Counted from the first letter of the stretch, positions 48,401 through 62,747 are shown. The stretch: 64,000 nt of DNA from Opisthocomus hoazin (GCF_030867145.1 NC_134441.1:5396992-5460991); one strand, 5' to 3'. The notes: generated by a model not told the origin, from the sequence alone. Numbers and translations: made by a program.

Positions 48401-51400
48401 TTTTGTTTGCTTCTTTTGATAAGAAAGAGAGTGGAAAAATGAGGGAGAGGAGTCTTTGCCCTACAAAATGATGGTGGAAAAACTCTGCAATAAGACTTGT
48501 ACAGGCCCCACTTTCTCTGAAGGACCTGGAAGGACATGAGGTAGCAGAAGAGCCTTTTCTTAAATTGGTTTGGTCTCCTAATACCTTTGAAAAGATCTGG
48601 GCCAGAAAGTGTTAGTGCTGGTAAAAGAAGCTGATGAAATAACCTGAGGTGGATAAACCAAAATCAGATTCTCACCTGCACATGTGTTCTTCTGAAGTGA
48701 TCTAAATGACCAGAAATCCTTTGTAAGGAAGTCTAGAATAAGATTACAGAAATTGTGTAATTTGGAAAAGTGACAAAAACACCAGTTTTTCTGAAGAGTG
48801 GGCTGGGCGAGAACCTTAGGAGGAAAACTGTTCTTTCTGTCCTAGCTGGAAGCAGAGGATTTACTAACACAAAAGTCTGGGATTTATTCTGTATTATGTA
48901 TTCAATTACTGACAGGGAAGAGTCTGAGTCAAACCAAACCCGATGTTATTGACTAGGCATATTTTAAAGACTTATTTCCAGCGTCTTAATAGGCACAGGT
49001 ATATACCAGCTGCTCCCAGCCAATATGTCTCTTTGGGGAAAATCCTCAGCTGGTGCGAAGTAAGAACCATCTCCTCCAAGGAACTGGTGCTGGGTTTCAA
49101 TAGCTTATAGCTAATGAGCCTGTTCTTGGGACATCCTCAAAAATTAGGTGTATCTGTCTACTGTAATCAGTGTCCTCTCAGCTTCCTCCCTGCTCTTGCA
49201 GGGGAGTAGACATTTAATACTGATTAATGCCTGCAATAGACTGCAGCTGGCTTCTGTACACTGAGTTTCTACGCTGGTCAGCAAATACTGGACAAGACAC
49301 ACAGGTGTCGATCCCTTGCCCACTTTTCACCTACTCCTTGTCACAAATGAGCCCTCAGCACAGAAGTTCAGCTTGGAGCTGTGCTGCTGTTCTCCGCTCA
49401 TTCATCTCCAGCGGCAGGAGGTTAATCTGGATAGCCAAAGGAATAAATACCCACTCTTGGACATGTTTGGGGAGCTACTCTGGCACTGGAAATAAGCTAG
49501 CTGCTGCCAGCACTGTCCACTGCCGTTCCTTTCACTGTGTGCCTGGTTTGCAGAGCACAAAATTCAGCAGGTACAAAAAAACCGCTGCTGCAGTGCGGGG
49601 CGAGGGCTGATGGAGCGGGCAGGAAGCTGAGCACCCACAACCCTTGTGACACACAGCATCCCCCCAGCTGAGACGGCTCCTTGGCCATATGCTTGTACTT
49701 GGCTACGGCACAAAACGGCTCAGAGGCAGTCACCGAGGAGAGATAACAAGCCTGTAGTGATAGGGAGGGGAGGATAGCGACATGTGAGAACTAATAAAGT
49801 CTTCTGAGAAATTGATTTAACTCCTGCCATACTCTCTTTGTTCCTCTAAATCCTCGTAAAGTATCCATTTTCTAGCAGTATTCATGTCACTGTTCCCCAG
49901 GGAAGAATGCCAAATTTCTCTAGCGTAACCTGTACACCAGTTGACTTCAGACTTTGCACAGAACTGAAGCTGAGTAATGAAGGCTAGACTCTTACTCCTT
50001 TTTTACAGACGTTGTCAGGAATTGGGATTTTGGGCTACAAAGCAAATGTTTGGAGTATATCAAATCCCTAAAACGGGTAGCACAGGAATTAAGCAGCAGA
50101 TATCAGCTCTGACAGAAACCTCCTTTGTGATCCTGAGCAACTTAAATCCATATTTATAAAACTGTCCCAGAGAGGTTTCTGTCTTCCATGGCTTTGAATG
50201 AGATTGTGGTGCCTAGAGAGTTTTGCATTTTGGGGCATCAGTTTATTGGTTGTTAAACTCTAGAGATCAGTGGCAGTTCAGAGCCAAAGTAGTTTTCTGG
50301 CTGAGGGCTTTTGTCTCTCTAGACTTTCTTTATCTGTAAAATGGACATCCTAATTCTCCACTTCTCCCCCCATCACACCTGTAATTCTCTGACCTGTTTA
50401 GCCTGGCCTTTCTTTGGGAGAGCAATTGTTTCTGTTGATGTGAGGGTCTTTTCTCAGCAGTTTAGCAGTGAAAAAGGGCTTATTGTGAGGAGAGCTGTGC
50501 TGTGAGCTGCCCAGTGCCACGCAGTGCAGACGCTAGCTGCTCCTCTGGGGCAGCAGGACTGTCCGCAGGCTTGGCAACTCAGACTTCCTCGTGGAAAGGC
50601 TTGCCAGACCAGTGCAAGGAGGAGGTAAGTTTTCCATGCCATGGATAGAAAAAGGCTTTGGGTAAAGAGTTTTTAAAGAGAAGTTGTGTTTGGCTGGGCT
50701 ATCGCCATTATGTAACGTAATGCATTGCAGCAGCATGACTCTCCAGTTCTGTTACACCTCTCTGCTGGTCGCAACATTTTATTACCCCCTGGATGCCAGG
50801 ACTGGGAGATGGGGTTTTACTGATTGCTGTTACAGCACGCTGGTGTTCAGCCAGTTCAAAGTGATTTCAAAGAAAGCTCATTTTTCTGATGTGTGTGGGG
50901 TTTTTTTTGTATTAAATCTCATCTCAGTCTGGTGTGCTTATGCTAGGCTTGAACACCGCAAGAAACCTTCGTATCGAGTTGGCTGGTGTCAAGGAATTGG
51001 TATAAATAATGCTTGAAGTTTGCTTTATGACAGTAGATAAGGGAATCTGGCACGAGGCATTGCACAGAATACTGGAAAAGGCAGACAGAAGGGTTGACTT
51101 TGCAATTTTTACACCTTTAAAGAGAGCTTCAGTTAGAACATCACATAAATAGAATCAAACCCATGCAGCAGAGCATTCGTGGTAGCTTAGGGAGGAGTGG
51201 GAGCTCAGCCCTGAAGCTTTTAATGAGTCCAGGCTAGCGCTGAGCGCATGAGGGTGCAACAGCAGGACGGGTCAGTCGCTATAAATCCTCTGCATGCCCA
51301 ATAGCGTTCAGAATTTGAACAAATGATAAAAACTTCAGTGCTAGTGAACATTTCTTCTTCTGTTATTATTAAGCTGTGCTGTGTAACGTGAGATTTCAAC

Positions 51401-54400
51401 ACTAGGCAAAAAACCTCCCCACCATCACACTTTGCCAAATTTGGAACTTGCCAGGCCGTTCAGTTACTCCGATTTCAAAAATTACTATGACTGCCTTTAG
51501 TTCTGAAACAATAGCTCTGACAGGTGTCACAATATGGGAAAGATTTTTTTTTTTAATGGTGGATCTATTTTTCTCAAATTCTCAGTCTTGCTCATTTGTT
51601 TCCAAGAGGCAAGAAATCAAGTATAGAAGTGAGGAAAGAGTAAGATTTTTTTTTTTTCTCTAAGAAAACATTTTTAGCTACAACGAAAAGGATGTATATT
51701 TTCAGATCATCAGTTTTGTTCCAGCACATTGTGACGCTACGTATGAAATGCAGAGCTGACCTCTAGATGTAGGTCTGGATTCAGGGTTTCACTGAATTCA
51801 CTGGAGAACTGTAGGGAGCACTGATGCTTTCCAGGGAAAAACTGATGTTCTTAAACTTGAAATCTTGCAAGATGACTGAAGTTTCATGTGTTTTTCTGAT
51901 TAAGTAGCAAAAATCACTTAGGAGGCATAAGTGTGAAGCTTTTTTAAAAAATAAAAAAGCGAAGGGTGAAATACAAATATGAAACGTTTCAGCAGCCCTA
52001 AGATTTCTCCACTACATTCAGCTCTGAATCCAGAGTCTTGATGGACAACACTCTCCTCTGACAGTAACAATAGTTTGAATATTTGGTTCCTTTGGGGTTT
52101 GCAAAGTTGGGGCTGGAAATGCTGCAGAGTAGCCTTTGAAATTAAACTTTCAAGCTCTACTCAGGCCTACGCATTGGGAAAGTAAAGTGCTTTTAGGAAC
52201 AAATTATCCTGAGCCAAAGAGCTGTGAATAAGCCTGTTTCAGTCTGATTTATGAAAGATTGTGTGGGACCTGACTTCGTGCCATAAGCTGTTTGCTCATG
52301 CCAGGTGCTGTGGAGTCAGAGCAGCATTCCCTAGGGCCAGCACGGCTTGTGGAGATGCTAGAAGTTGTCTTCATCCCAATCCAAGCAACACTGGAGAACC
52401 TAAATCCATATTCGCTTTCTCACCAAGTGGCTTCACTCTAACTAGGGAGGCAACGCGATCCAGAGACCGAATGGAAAAGCTGGTGCGAGTCATGTTATCT
52501 GTTCTCTTTACCTGTCTCCTGGGACCTTCTTCCTATTAATATTGGTAAATTTTGCCTCTGAATTCAGTGACAGCGTGCTCAGGCTGTTTGTGGGACCCTG
52601 GATGGGACTGTAGCGTCATCTGTATTCGCTTGTCTTGGCTTCCCAGTGTGTGCGGTAGGGCTAAAGATACTTTTGCACTGTCTACTGAAATATGCAGTTA
52701 GCTGCTATATAAATGATAAAATGGACAATTAATATGATAATATAGGAATGTTGCCTAATGAAATGATTATATCTCTTCTAAAGATGGAGTATTTACATTA
52801 ATATGAAAGGAAAGCAGGACTGAATACGTAAAAAGTCCAAGCTCTGTAAAATGGCTATAGGGTACTTGCACACATGTATTTTCTAAACCCAATCTTTGGT
52901 ATTTAAAAAAATTTTGGCCATGTGGGACAAGAAAGGGAGGAGAAGCAGGAACATATGTGTTTCCACGCCAGAGACAGAACTCCTGCTCTCCACTCCAGCA
53001 GGCTTGCTGCCAAAACAGCTCGGCTGATCTACATTTTATCTGCAATGCATCAATAGTTTCTGCAGCCCTTTTTTGGCACTATTCTGATTGCCTGTGCATA
53101 GATGCAACCTCACCAGCCTGCCCCTACAGAACGCTGCATTCATCTGTAACTCTTGGATTGCTGCGCGTCAGCCAACTGATGCTCTCCTGCCCTGAAATTG
53201 CTGTGCCCTAGAAAATCCAAAGGGCAGGCATCTTTACCTGAAGGAAAACGTTTTGTGTTGAGGTTATCTGAAAATTCCAGTAGCTGTGAGGAGACGCTGT
53301 TTCTGTACAAGTATTTTCAAGGTAGAGCACAGAAAGGCGAAAATGAAAGGCTATCCAATGCTTCAAAGTCCTTGAATTGCTCCGTCGGAACGATGGCATG
53401 GTTTACATGGTTTGCAGAGATAAATGTAAATCTTTGGTTGATGCTTCTGTGCACCTAAATCTGCCGGCATTTGAAGACTTTGTCCTCATCTGTTTTGCAC
53501 AAGGTGTGTCTGCATTGCTGCTGAGAGATGGGACTGCAACAGTGTGTGGAACCGCCTAGATAAGCTCAGTTTTTAGGATTGGTTAGTTCTGGGGGTCGAT
53601 GAAACTGTAGCACAAGAACTTGGGGTAAAAGTTAGAGGTAGAAAATTATAAGGCAGGTTTGTCTAATATCCTGTATCTTGTTTTACATCTTATGCTGCTA
53701 CGGAGACAGACCCAGCTGCGTTTTACATGCCACTGCACTAGTATTAAAACCATGTGCTAAATAGAGGCAATAAAGAAAAAGTTTCTGTGTATAGGTCTTC
53801 ATAGCTTGTGGTGGGGACCAGGCAGAGCTCAGTGCAAATGCCATGGGCTTCATCAAGACTGTTTACAAATGTCCATGAGATGTAAGCAGCCTAGACTTTG
53901 TTTCAACTACATAGTGATATGGAAAAATGGTTTAGAGAAGCTGATATTGCCGTTGAAGTAAAAATGGGAAGTCTTCTGCCCACGAGATCATCCGGGTTAT
54001 ATTTTGCTAATAGATATTAATGCCTAATTGCAATGTTTGGCATAAACCAGAAAGCAAGCTGTGTGTTCAGCTGTTCCCCACTGAGGAGGGATGAGGTATA
54101 AAACAAGGAATTGAACCCTGGTACGCTTTCAGTCACTGTAACACCAAACAGTGCAGCGCTCTGCTTGGTCCGAGTGGCTTTAACCGCTTAGGGTTGTGAA
54201 GAACCTGGAAGCTGTTGAGCTGTGTTTGGGTAGCTGACCTGCTTCTTCCCACCTCACCAAGGTGTTTAATGAGGATACAGAAAACTGAGAGCTTCAGAGC
54301 AGCCCTTGGGGTGTGATGTGAGAAAATCGGATTGCTGTAGTGCAACACAGAGCTGTTCCAAAGGCAACGTCCTGGCGTCCCAGGAATTTGACTGAGGTGC

Positions 54401-57190
54401 TTAGGGAGGTATTAGACTGTTTATAGATAGCAGAGGAGGTACTCGGAGAGGGTGTTGACTTTGGCGTTGCTGTTAAGAGGTGATGCAGCCCCAACCATAG
54501 AGCAGAAAATGGGTTGCATCGTGATCTGTGATTGACCTGCTGGCAGTGTTTATCGTAAGCGATGTGGTCAGAAATCTTTGTCAAACTGGAGGAAGGACAG
54601 GCAGGTTTTTGGCAGGTGTCTTGCATGCTAATTCTGTGCCCTGCTTTGGATCCATTTCCCTGAACAAATGAACGATTTCATGACCATTCATGAGGTCACC
54701 CATAAAGCAATTCAGCAAGTCTAGATGAGAAAATCAAAGCAAAGAGAGTCCTGTTTTGTAAAGGTACCAAATGATAAAGGTAATAAGACTTACCAGAAAA
54801 AGCTGCAAGAATTAGTTGCCTAAGTGGTTTTGTAAATTCAGCAAAATAACCTATGATATATCTAGATGGAGATGTGAGCTCTTTAGCCAAGATTTACTGA
54901 AGGCTTTTGCTATTCAACAGAAACCTTGAACTTGAGCAAAAAAAGTCTTCAGCAGACAGTCCCAATCCAACCAACACACCTCTTCTGCCTCTTGCAAAAC
55001 TCAGCGTCCTTTCAGAAAATTCACTGTATTTAGTGTAAAGACAGTTTTATTTAAAAAGAAATAACCAAAATTGTACTGGAGGCTGTAGAGGTAGGAGAGG
55101 CTAACATCAGAGAGGCCCTAACCAGTATTTCTTTCCTTTCCTGAAGGCTGCGTAATTTGCAGGTAGATGAATCTGTAACGAATTAGGCTAATTTAACAGA
55201 AGGTGCAGAAAGCACAGAATCTAAGTGCCATATTCAATGTCTAGGATGACTTGGGAACAATTACATGCAATCCATACCTAAAATAATAAGGAGCATATCC
55301 CAAGGTGGTGTAAATCAGTCCTGATATAGATACTTTTCTACATCATACCATGAAGTCTTTGAAAATTCTTTTTTTCAATTATAAGTCTGAATATTTTTCT
55401 TGTGTGTTGCCAGTCAGTCGCTACAGTGGTATTTCCAAAATGCCTCTTTAGGAAAAAGCGATGCATTCGCTTACGGCCTTCCCAAGGAAATATCCTGTGG
55501 TTTCCTTATAGGTGCAGCAACTTGATCTTCAGAACCCTTGAGCATTTCAAAGCCAAGCTGAAATTAATGGCAAAGGACACTGAAGATCAAAAAATGTTTA
55601 AGGCTATTAAGATTTATGATCTTATGATACAAGAAAAAACCTATGTATTTTTTGCACAGTTAACATTTTTCCTAACTGGAAGAGTTAATGACTGACTTAG
55701 AGGTTGTTCATTAGGTATTTCTGGAGATGGAAGAAACAATGAGTGATTTAGCAAGATTAAGAAAAATGGCAGCAATAAATTTGAACATTGTCTAGATTTA
55801 AACTATCATATATTGTGGAGATAATGGCATATTAATGCACAAATCAATATACAGAATTAAAGCCAAATTCCCAGTTAGGCTTCTTAAAGCTCTGGGAACC
55901 TTAACCCTTTTTATTCTCTGCTGTTAGAGAAAGAGTAAGGCCTCGTGGAAGGAGGATGTAGAATGTCCTGCAGGTATGGATTCTCTCATACTTAGCAAAT
56001 AATTCTATTTTCTTCATAATTATATCAGGAAATAAGCATTTTTGTCGACACACAGGTACGGCAATGAAAATTGTGACCTCCTGTGTTCTGAGCCTTAACC
56101 AGGTATCTTGCCGCACAAATCATTTTCAGATTGATGCTGGCAGCAGAGTATCATTTAGCATTCATTTGATTAAATGGAGCACATCTGAGCAAGACATGAA
56201 GCAGCTTTAATAAGAATCTGTGGAGAAGAGTGTCTTCACGCATGGCTTCTAATCCCCTCTTATGCTGAGAGCAGTTCATGTTGGGCCAAGATCTCCATTT
56301 TTGGCAATATGGCTCATCATTTCTTTAAGTGCTTAACTGTTTATGACTAAACCACTGCTCTATTTTGTCCCTAAGTGGGAGCAAAGGAGGTAAAGTGAGG
56401 GACCAGACAGTGGATGGAAATTACACAAGCTTTATCTGGCCTCAAAGCACCAAAACTCATAAGCAGCTGTTGTACGAGCGGTCTGTCCTGGGCTGTTTGC
56501 ACGATAGCCGGTGAAGTGCTCCGCTGTTGTTTTTGACATGGCACGCTTCTAGAAAGCAAGGGCACTGTTTAAACCGTTGGAAATTTGCCCCTGTATGTAT
56601 GAAAACCATATCAAATACCTGCATCACATGTTTAGACTTTTGGAGATGTATAGGTGCCTTGATATACATTAGAGAATGGGACTTTCTAGTTCAAGCGTGT
56701 CTCATTCCTCCATCTCGCTTTCCATCTCGGAGAGGTGTGGTGAAGTGATGGACAGAGCTGTGTAGTTAGTGAAGGACCGATGAATTGGGCAACCTGAGAC
56801 CTATTCCTAGTCTGGCTTCTGCTTTCTCAGTTTGAGAAGTGTGCCTTTGACTTCGAGCCATCTGTACCACTCCCACCTGGCACAAGCTTTTGTCCTTTAC
56901 CTGGGCTAGGAAAGTATCTATCAGATGGGACAGCCCTGGGCCTGGGAAACTTCAAGATGAAAGAAACCCTGAACAGGCTGGGTTTGGGAGACAGATTCCT
57001 TGTCTAGAACTTCACTTCTCCCACCACAAACTAGCACACCACTTATTTCTATTTTTCAGTCTCTTCCACTAAAAAATAGCGTCATTTGTGTTGGAGTTCA
57101 TCAGAGAATGCAGCCACCTGTGTGCTGAGCTGCCTGTTGCATGCAATTCTGGAGCTCCCCCAGCCCAGCTTATTCTTGCTTTGGGGCTCT
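45490..57190. other. Intergenic, no gene seen
   Basis: Unique sequence with scattered open frames up to 115 codons (46065-46412), none recognisable. A short hairpin GCTTTTTT/AAAAAAGC lies at 51938-51960. Confidence 0.6.
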
Positions 57191-57193
57191 TTG

Positions 57194-57196
<3 letters not shown>

Positions 57197-57224
<28 letters not shown>
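57197..57224 (+). repeat. T28 homopolymer
   Basis: A run of 28 T followed by GTTTTATTT. On the minus strand it would be a poly(A) run, possibly an old retroposon tail, but no element body is recognisable beside it. Confidence 0.8.
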
Positions 57225-57229
57225 GTTTT

Positions 57230-60145
57230 ATTTCTCAATTTGGTCCCTTCAACTGCAGGAAAAGTTTAAATTGGAACAGTAGATGGCACTCTGTCAACCC
57301 TTCTCACAGCACCTTGTGCTGGGCATAGAAGGAGCTGGAAGTGGAAATGTGGTTTTGGATGCTAGAAAAGGGGTGCTAGGAGCAAGGTACAAGCAGGCTG
57401 TGAGGAACCACCCAAGGCTCCGCTGTTTCTGTCACCCCCTGGGTGACAAGGTAGGTTTGCTCTGGTAAAGTTCCAGTAACAAGGATCGATAGCCTCATGC
57501 TCAGAATAGCCCTTTGCTTTCTGCGCAGCGCATCCTCGTGCCCTGCCTGCTCACCCGGGCAGGGCGGTGGGTTGCCGAGCCCTCAGCGGTGCGACCTGTT
57601 CGGATTATCTGTGCGTGCGGGTGCTGCAGCTTTCTACAGCGCTGCCACGCGAGCTCCGGGCAGCTACCCTGATGCAGCATGCTGTCCCCAAGATTTATAT
57701 TGTGCTATTTCAAGAAGATTCTTGCTCTGGCTCTTTGTTTTGAGGGTGTGTGTGGTTTTTTTTCTTCCCCTAGAATAAATAAAGCCTTTCAAACAGAAGC
57801 CGTATTCTGTTTCTTTGTACCCATAAAATACAATCCATCTTCATCCTCTGTGAAGTAGATGCTGCCCTTTCAGCGCGTTGTTAATGATTTTCTATTTGTG
57901 TTTTATAGCAATCTCAAAAACTGACGTGCACAAGGCTCTGTACAACACCTGCAGCGCGCATTTTACATCCAAGACTCTTTCTCTGCTGATTCTGCATTTG
58001 TTCTCAGCCATGTATCATTGGTGTAGAACTGAAAAACTCTACAGGGGAACTAGGAGATGTGATGAATTAATCAGCCCTGTTGTTTTCTTAAAGTTAGCAA
58101 CACAATTCTCTGAAAAAACACCAAGTCAGCATTGCTGCACTGGGCTTAACCCTTGGTAAAGGAAAAGCTGCTTGTAAAAGGTGTGCTTGGTTAAACTCTA
58201 ACTCTTGTTTAGCATATTTTAAAACTCTCTTGGAGATCTTTAGTCATTTCTTTACAATGAGTTTTCATTTGCTGTGTAGAAAAGAAATTCTTCAGGGAAT
58301 CTTTCAATAACTATTTATGGCAACAGTTTTCTCCCAGTTTGTCACCACTTCCTTGGGAAAATGCTATAAATAGGAGAAATTCTCTTACTCCAGCTAAATT
58401 TCAGACATTTCAGATAATCAGGTAAAATTGTAGGTATTAGTATTCCATTTTGTTGTCAAGAAGATGCTTTTTAATAAGCCATGTGGTGAAATACTCAGGA
58501 TCAGAGATTTCCTGAGGGTTGAAATAGTAATTTGCAACGGTTTCTCAGCAGAGGCAGACTGACATCAGTGAAACATTTCTCATGGGAAAGTGAGACAATA
58601 TTATGGGGTTTCTGCCACATGTTTTGGAGCTTATTTGCACACTCTCTTGGGGTAACCAGGGAAAATTCCTCCAGGAGATTAAAAAGCTGAAGGAAGTAGA
58701 AACCAAGCCAAAGTCTGCTCTGCGTAGTGATAATCTATGGTCATCTGGCCTGAGGAACAGAATTTAGTTAATGGCACCAGGAGCTGTGATTGTGAGTGAT
58801 AGTCAGTGACCTTCAAGGACAGAATGAGGGTAATGTTATGCCCAAAGAATTTTATTTGCCTGTTCAAAGCTTCTTTTCCTCCCCGGCACCTCCCAGATGT
58901 CCTTATAACACTGTGGGAATGTTATGTTGGGTTTGGTAGACTTCAGTGACCGCGTCTGGAAAGTGGTGGCCATTCAGAGGGAACTGGGGAATGTAGTGCT
59001 CCAGTTAGTGGATATTTCTGTGTATCTAGTTGTTCTGTTGCTATACAACAGAAATGGAAAGACAGTATCTGTACAGTTTATAATTTGGAGGCAAATCTAA
59101 GGGTATTTGGAATGATGATGGCATATTCCTTCTTGGATGTCAGACAAGCTGTGTATTCCACTAAAATCTATTCTAAGTTAGTCTATGTAAGACCTCATGC
59201 TGTTGTTGGGAGGTTCCTGTCTTTACCTACTGAACTCAGTTTCCTGAAGTGGCTGAAAACATAGTCTTAAGCTTATATTTTTTTCCTCCTTGTTACGTGA
59301 TGTATTTGCTCTATTGCTGTTTCTTCTGATCTGTCAAAGTCTGATCTTAGGCTCCTTTCCATCCAGCTAGCTTCAGAACTGAAATCTATAGATGACACAG
59401 AAAGGGTTGTAAAATGATAATGGCGAGCCTGAGGGAGATGAGGAAAGGGTGGCATGATTCAGAGAAGATATTGTCATGAGTTCCCTTGTTAATGAGAACG
59501 AGTAGCTAATAGTCTTCTGGAGCATTAAGGTCTAAGCACATTATAATGGACCATAGACTTTTTCTGTCTCTCGCATGACTTCCATAATGTATGTAGACAT
59601 AATCCCAATACAAAAAAAGATGTAGCCATTAATGCACTAATAAGATTACACGGATAACTCCCAGAGATAGCCAAGATAACTCAATACAGGTTTCCCAAGT
59701 CCTTATTCCCACTTCATGTCCCATTATCTCCCTAAAGTATCCAAATATACTTTTTATGTTTGAAGTATGCTGACTCTGGTGCTGCAACTTCAATATAGCA
59801 TGTGAGTGTGCATACACACACGTATTTATACATTTATGTATGTAAGAAGATTACTCACTATTGCATTTCTGTACTAATTGTATGGTATCCTTTCATATAT
59901 GTTCTTAATATTCCATAAACATGGATGAGCAACTTCAATACAAAAATGCTGAATCCAGTACAATTTTTAATGAGGACACATGTACTACATTATTGCTCTT
60001 CCTGCTCTGTGCCCGTGTATAAACTTTGCAGAAATCTGTTCATTCAAGTCTCAATAATTGAGAGTCAGTGGCAAGAAAGGTATTAATTCCTTTGCAGTAT
60101 CATCCCTCACTGCTCTAAAGAAATGACAAAATTATGGGAAAGGGT
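57230..60145. other. Intergenic, no gene seen
   Basis: Unique sequence with a moderately GC-rich part at about 57,520-57,680. A strong AATAAATAAAG signal on the + strand near 57,774 could end an unrecognised transcript, but nothing upstream supports one. Short TG/TA-type simple sequence occurs near 59,806-59,845. Confidence 0.55.
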
Positions 60146-60149
60146 CTGT

Positions 60150-60175
60150 GCTGGTTTGAACTGGGATAGAGTTAT
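60150..60175 (+). mobile_element. Possible LTR-end relic of an avian endogenous retrovirus
   Basis: TGTGCTGGTTTGAACTGGGA and the following ATAGAGTTA resemble the 5' end of a widespread bird ERV LTR as I remember it (TGTGCTGGTTTTGGCTGGGA...). The likeness stops after about 27 bp and no other LTR landmark follows, so it may be chance. Confidence 0.2.
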
Positions 60176-60179
60176 ACAG

Positions 60180-62640
60180 AAGACTGCCTTGACAGTACAT
60201 TTGAACCCCACTGAAGCCGTATGAAATATTTCTATTGATTTTAATCAGCTGTAAATCAGTCCCCTCCAATTTGAGCCTTAATCATATGAGTATCCCTTAA
60301 TAACTTCTCTGCTTCCACTGAAATTGTGTCCGTTTTTCGTGTTCACTGGATTCTTCAGGACCAAGCCCTGTAACAGCTATGTAAAAATTTCTCATATTCA
60401 TTGTCCAGATACATATGCCACTTCCTATTGGTAGTATAAATTCACTGGACATACTTACAACATTTGGTACTATGCTTATGTGGTTTTTTATCTTTATACT
60501 GCACATTTAGGTCATCATGCAAAGAGGCATAAAAATTAATTTAAGGCAGATATTTTTTTAAATCTATTTCATTTTATTCCTGTTTTAGATTTGGAATGTT
60601 CCTTGAAAGACAACAGATGGCTGTTTATTCTTGAAAGCATTTGTTTCACTGGCGCTCCTAGTAAAATTACTGAATTGATGAACCATAGTATCTGTCACTT
60701 CAAGATATCGAAAAATGCTGTGTGGACCCATTAGCGCTCACCTTGGGTAAAGTGAGTAGCCGGATAGGAATTACTGTATTGATCAAAGCGGCTCTTCAGT
60801 CAGTCCGATACCCTTGCTCTGGCTGTGGTCACCATCTGCTGCTTCAGCAAGAAGTGGAGTAAGTCCTTTGAGAAATATCTGTACAACGCTCTCAGGAAAA
60901 GCTGGTTCCTGACACTTATTTATCTGTTCTATTTCCAATGCAGGTAGGGGTTATGTCCACTCTAAAACCTGTGTAACTGATACAAATCTGAATGGCATTC
61001 TATCCTATATACAGCTACCTCTTTGGGATCCCGCTGAGTTATCGCAGTTTTTCTTTTTATCAGTTTCACTTTTGCGGCTGTCTTGTTTTTGGACAGTTGT
61101 TCGAGTCTCTAGGGCAAGCATCCTGGATCCGTGGTGACTGTACATCAGGCCATGGCAGCAGGGGATAATAATATGCACAAAATAGATGAGGGGCTGCTTA
61201 GCACTGGGCTGAGGAGCTCAGTGTCCAATGCTGAGCAGAGAAGTGGTCAAGCCAAGGGCATTGCAATCAGATAATTTATTGTAAGGGTGAAGAATGCAGA
61301 AACCTGCTGCACCGGCAGAACTGTCCCACTGTACAAATTTCTTTATTCACACAAGAATTTTTTGAAGTAATACAGTTAATCGGAGTATTTTAACCTTCTT
61401 CCCCGACAAATGCAGTTGTTACTCATTATTTAAGCAGCAGCCTTAGAGGAAACATGACTTTGGTGTAGAAAGTAAATAGCATACCTCTTAATGATAGTTA
61501 AACTGCCTCCTGACTAGAAATGTGTAACTTCTGTAGCTCTTTAAAAGCATCGTTAGGGGACAATCTGAGTTAAGAGAGGACAGGTATTACTGCATATGCA
61601 TAGATCTTACTGATAACTGCCTTATATATGTCATCCAGTGCTGTCAATCTTGTGCATCTCTACAGATCTTGAATCCTTTTCATTAGGGGGCAGAATTCCA
61701 CTTGTGTTGTAGGAAAGGAATATAATTTACCATATTTGAATGTAAAGGATGTGCGTTTTTGCTAAAGAAATGCTCCAAGAGCTTCTTATAAATGAGGTTA
61801 TCCTGGAGCAAGATGGGATGTGCATCTAACAAAAGAATTATTTCAGAATCGATTTGAGCAAATAACCTCATTCGAAAATTTAAACTAGAATAATTTGGTC
61901 AAAAACAATTTTGAAGGACACTTTGCTAACATGCTCTTTTTCAGAATAAATTTTCGGAAGGGATTTAGTCTATAAGAGATGTTGAATTCTGGTACTTTGC
62001 TTTTTCCTCCAAAGATCAGCTTCCTTTCTGGGCGATCTGAACTGAAATGGATGTTTTGATCTCTCTACAGGTTGAAAAGATGATGTGTTAGTAACTAGAT
62101 GCTCATAATAATCTCTTAGTGGTGGTATTTATGAATGAAAACTCTTGCTCTTGTAACAGCATAGCTGTTGAATACTGATAGGGATGTATGGGAGATGATC
62201 TTAATTGCAAACTGCTCCTCCAAATGGTTTCCACCATTTTAAGAAATGGATTAGGAAACGATCTTGAGTGAAACTCTAGTCCTCTCCACTTTCTCTTTTC
62301 TGCCTATACTAATGACTCTGAATCTAGGGCTTGCTTTGTCCACCTTCAGTACATCTTCTCACTGAACTATACTTGAGAACAGCTTTTGAATATATTTTGG
62401 CCTGTTACCATGAAATGGTTGTAAAGGGTGTGTGAGTGTCAGAGGTGTAGTAAATCTGCAGATTTACTTAATCAGCTTTTGGCCAGCTTCAGCTTTACTT
62501 GCACCTTTTGCATTATTGATAATAAAAGCTCAGCACCATGTATTAAAAACAGAAGAAGGAAGGCTTAACTGCAGAAAGGTCGGAGTCAGCTGAAAATAAA
62601 TGTGACTTTAAAGCTCCAAAATGCAATTCCACCTTTCTGC
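60180..62640. other. Intergenic, no gene seen
   Basis: AT-rich unique sequence with no open frame above about 69 codons. A GTTCGAGTC at about 61,098 mimics a tRNA B box, but it has no T-stem pairing. Confidence 0.6.
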
Positions 62641-62642
62641 TG

Positions 62643-62714
62643 CTCCAGTCTGTCACACCAGTTTTATACAGTGTGAACTGTATAAAACTTCAGTTTTCTG
62701 TTGTGAATCTGGAG
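62643..62714. repeat. Hairpin with 13-bp perfect arms
   Basis: AGTTTTATACAGT (62660-62672), loop GTGA, then ACTGTATAAAACT (62677-62689), a perfect 13-bp inverted repeat. Outer pairs TCACA/TGTGA (62653-62657 with 62702-62706) and CTCCAG/CTGGAG (62643-62648 with 62709-62714) extend it to 72 nt with asymmetric internal loops. Confidence 0.85.
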
Positions 62715-62747
62715 GAAGAGCACGGGACGGACTTGAGAGACTGGTTT

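Noticed and set aside
51938-51960. GCTTTTTT/AAAAAAGC hairpin
   Set aside because: The arms are mostly A and T runs, so such a dyad is expected by chance.
55402-55695. 97-codon + strand frame with a Lys-rich second half
   Set aside because: It has no family resemblance and isolated AT-rich context. A random frame is the simpler reading.
57765-57785. AATAAATAAAG as the end of a + strand gene
   Set aside because: The signal is good but common in AT-rich DNA, and no upstream coding or exon structure supports it.
61090-61125. tRNA-like B box GTTCGAGTC
   Set aside because: No pairing T-stem, no A box at the right distance and no acceptor stem.
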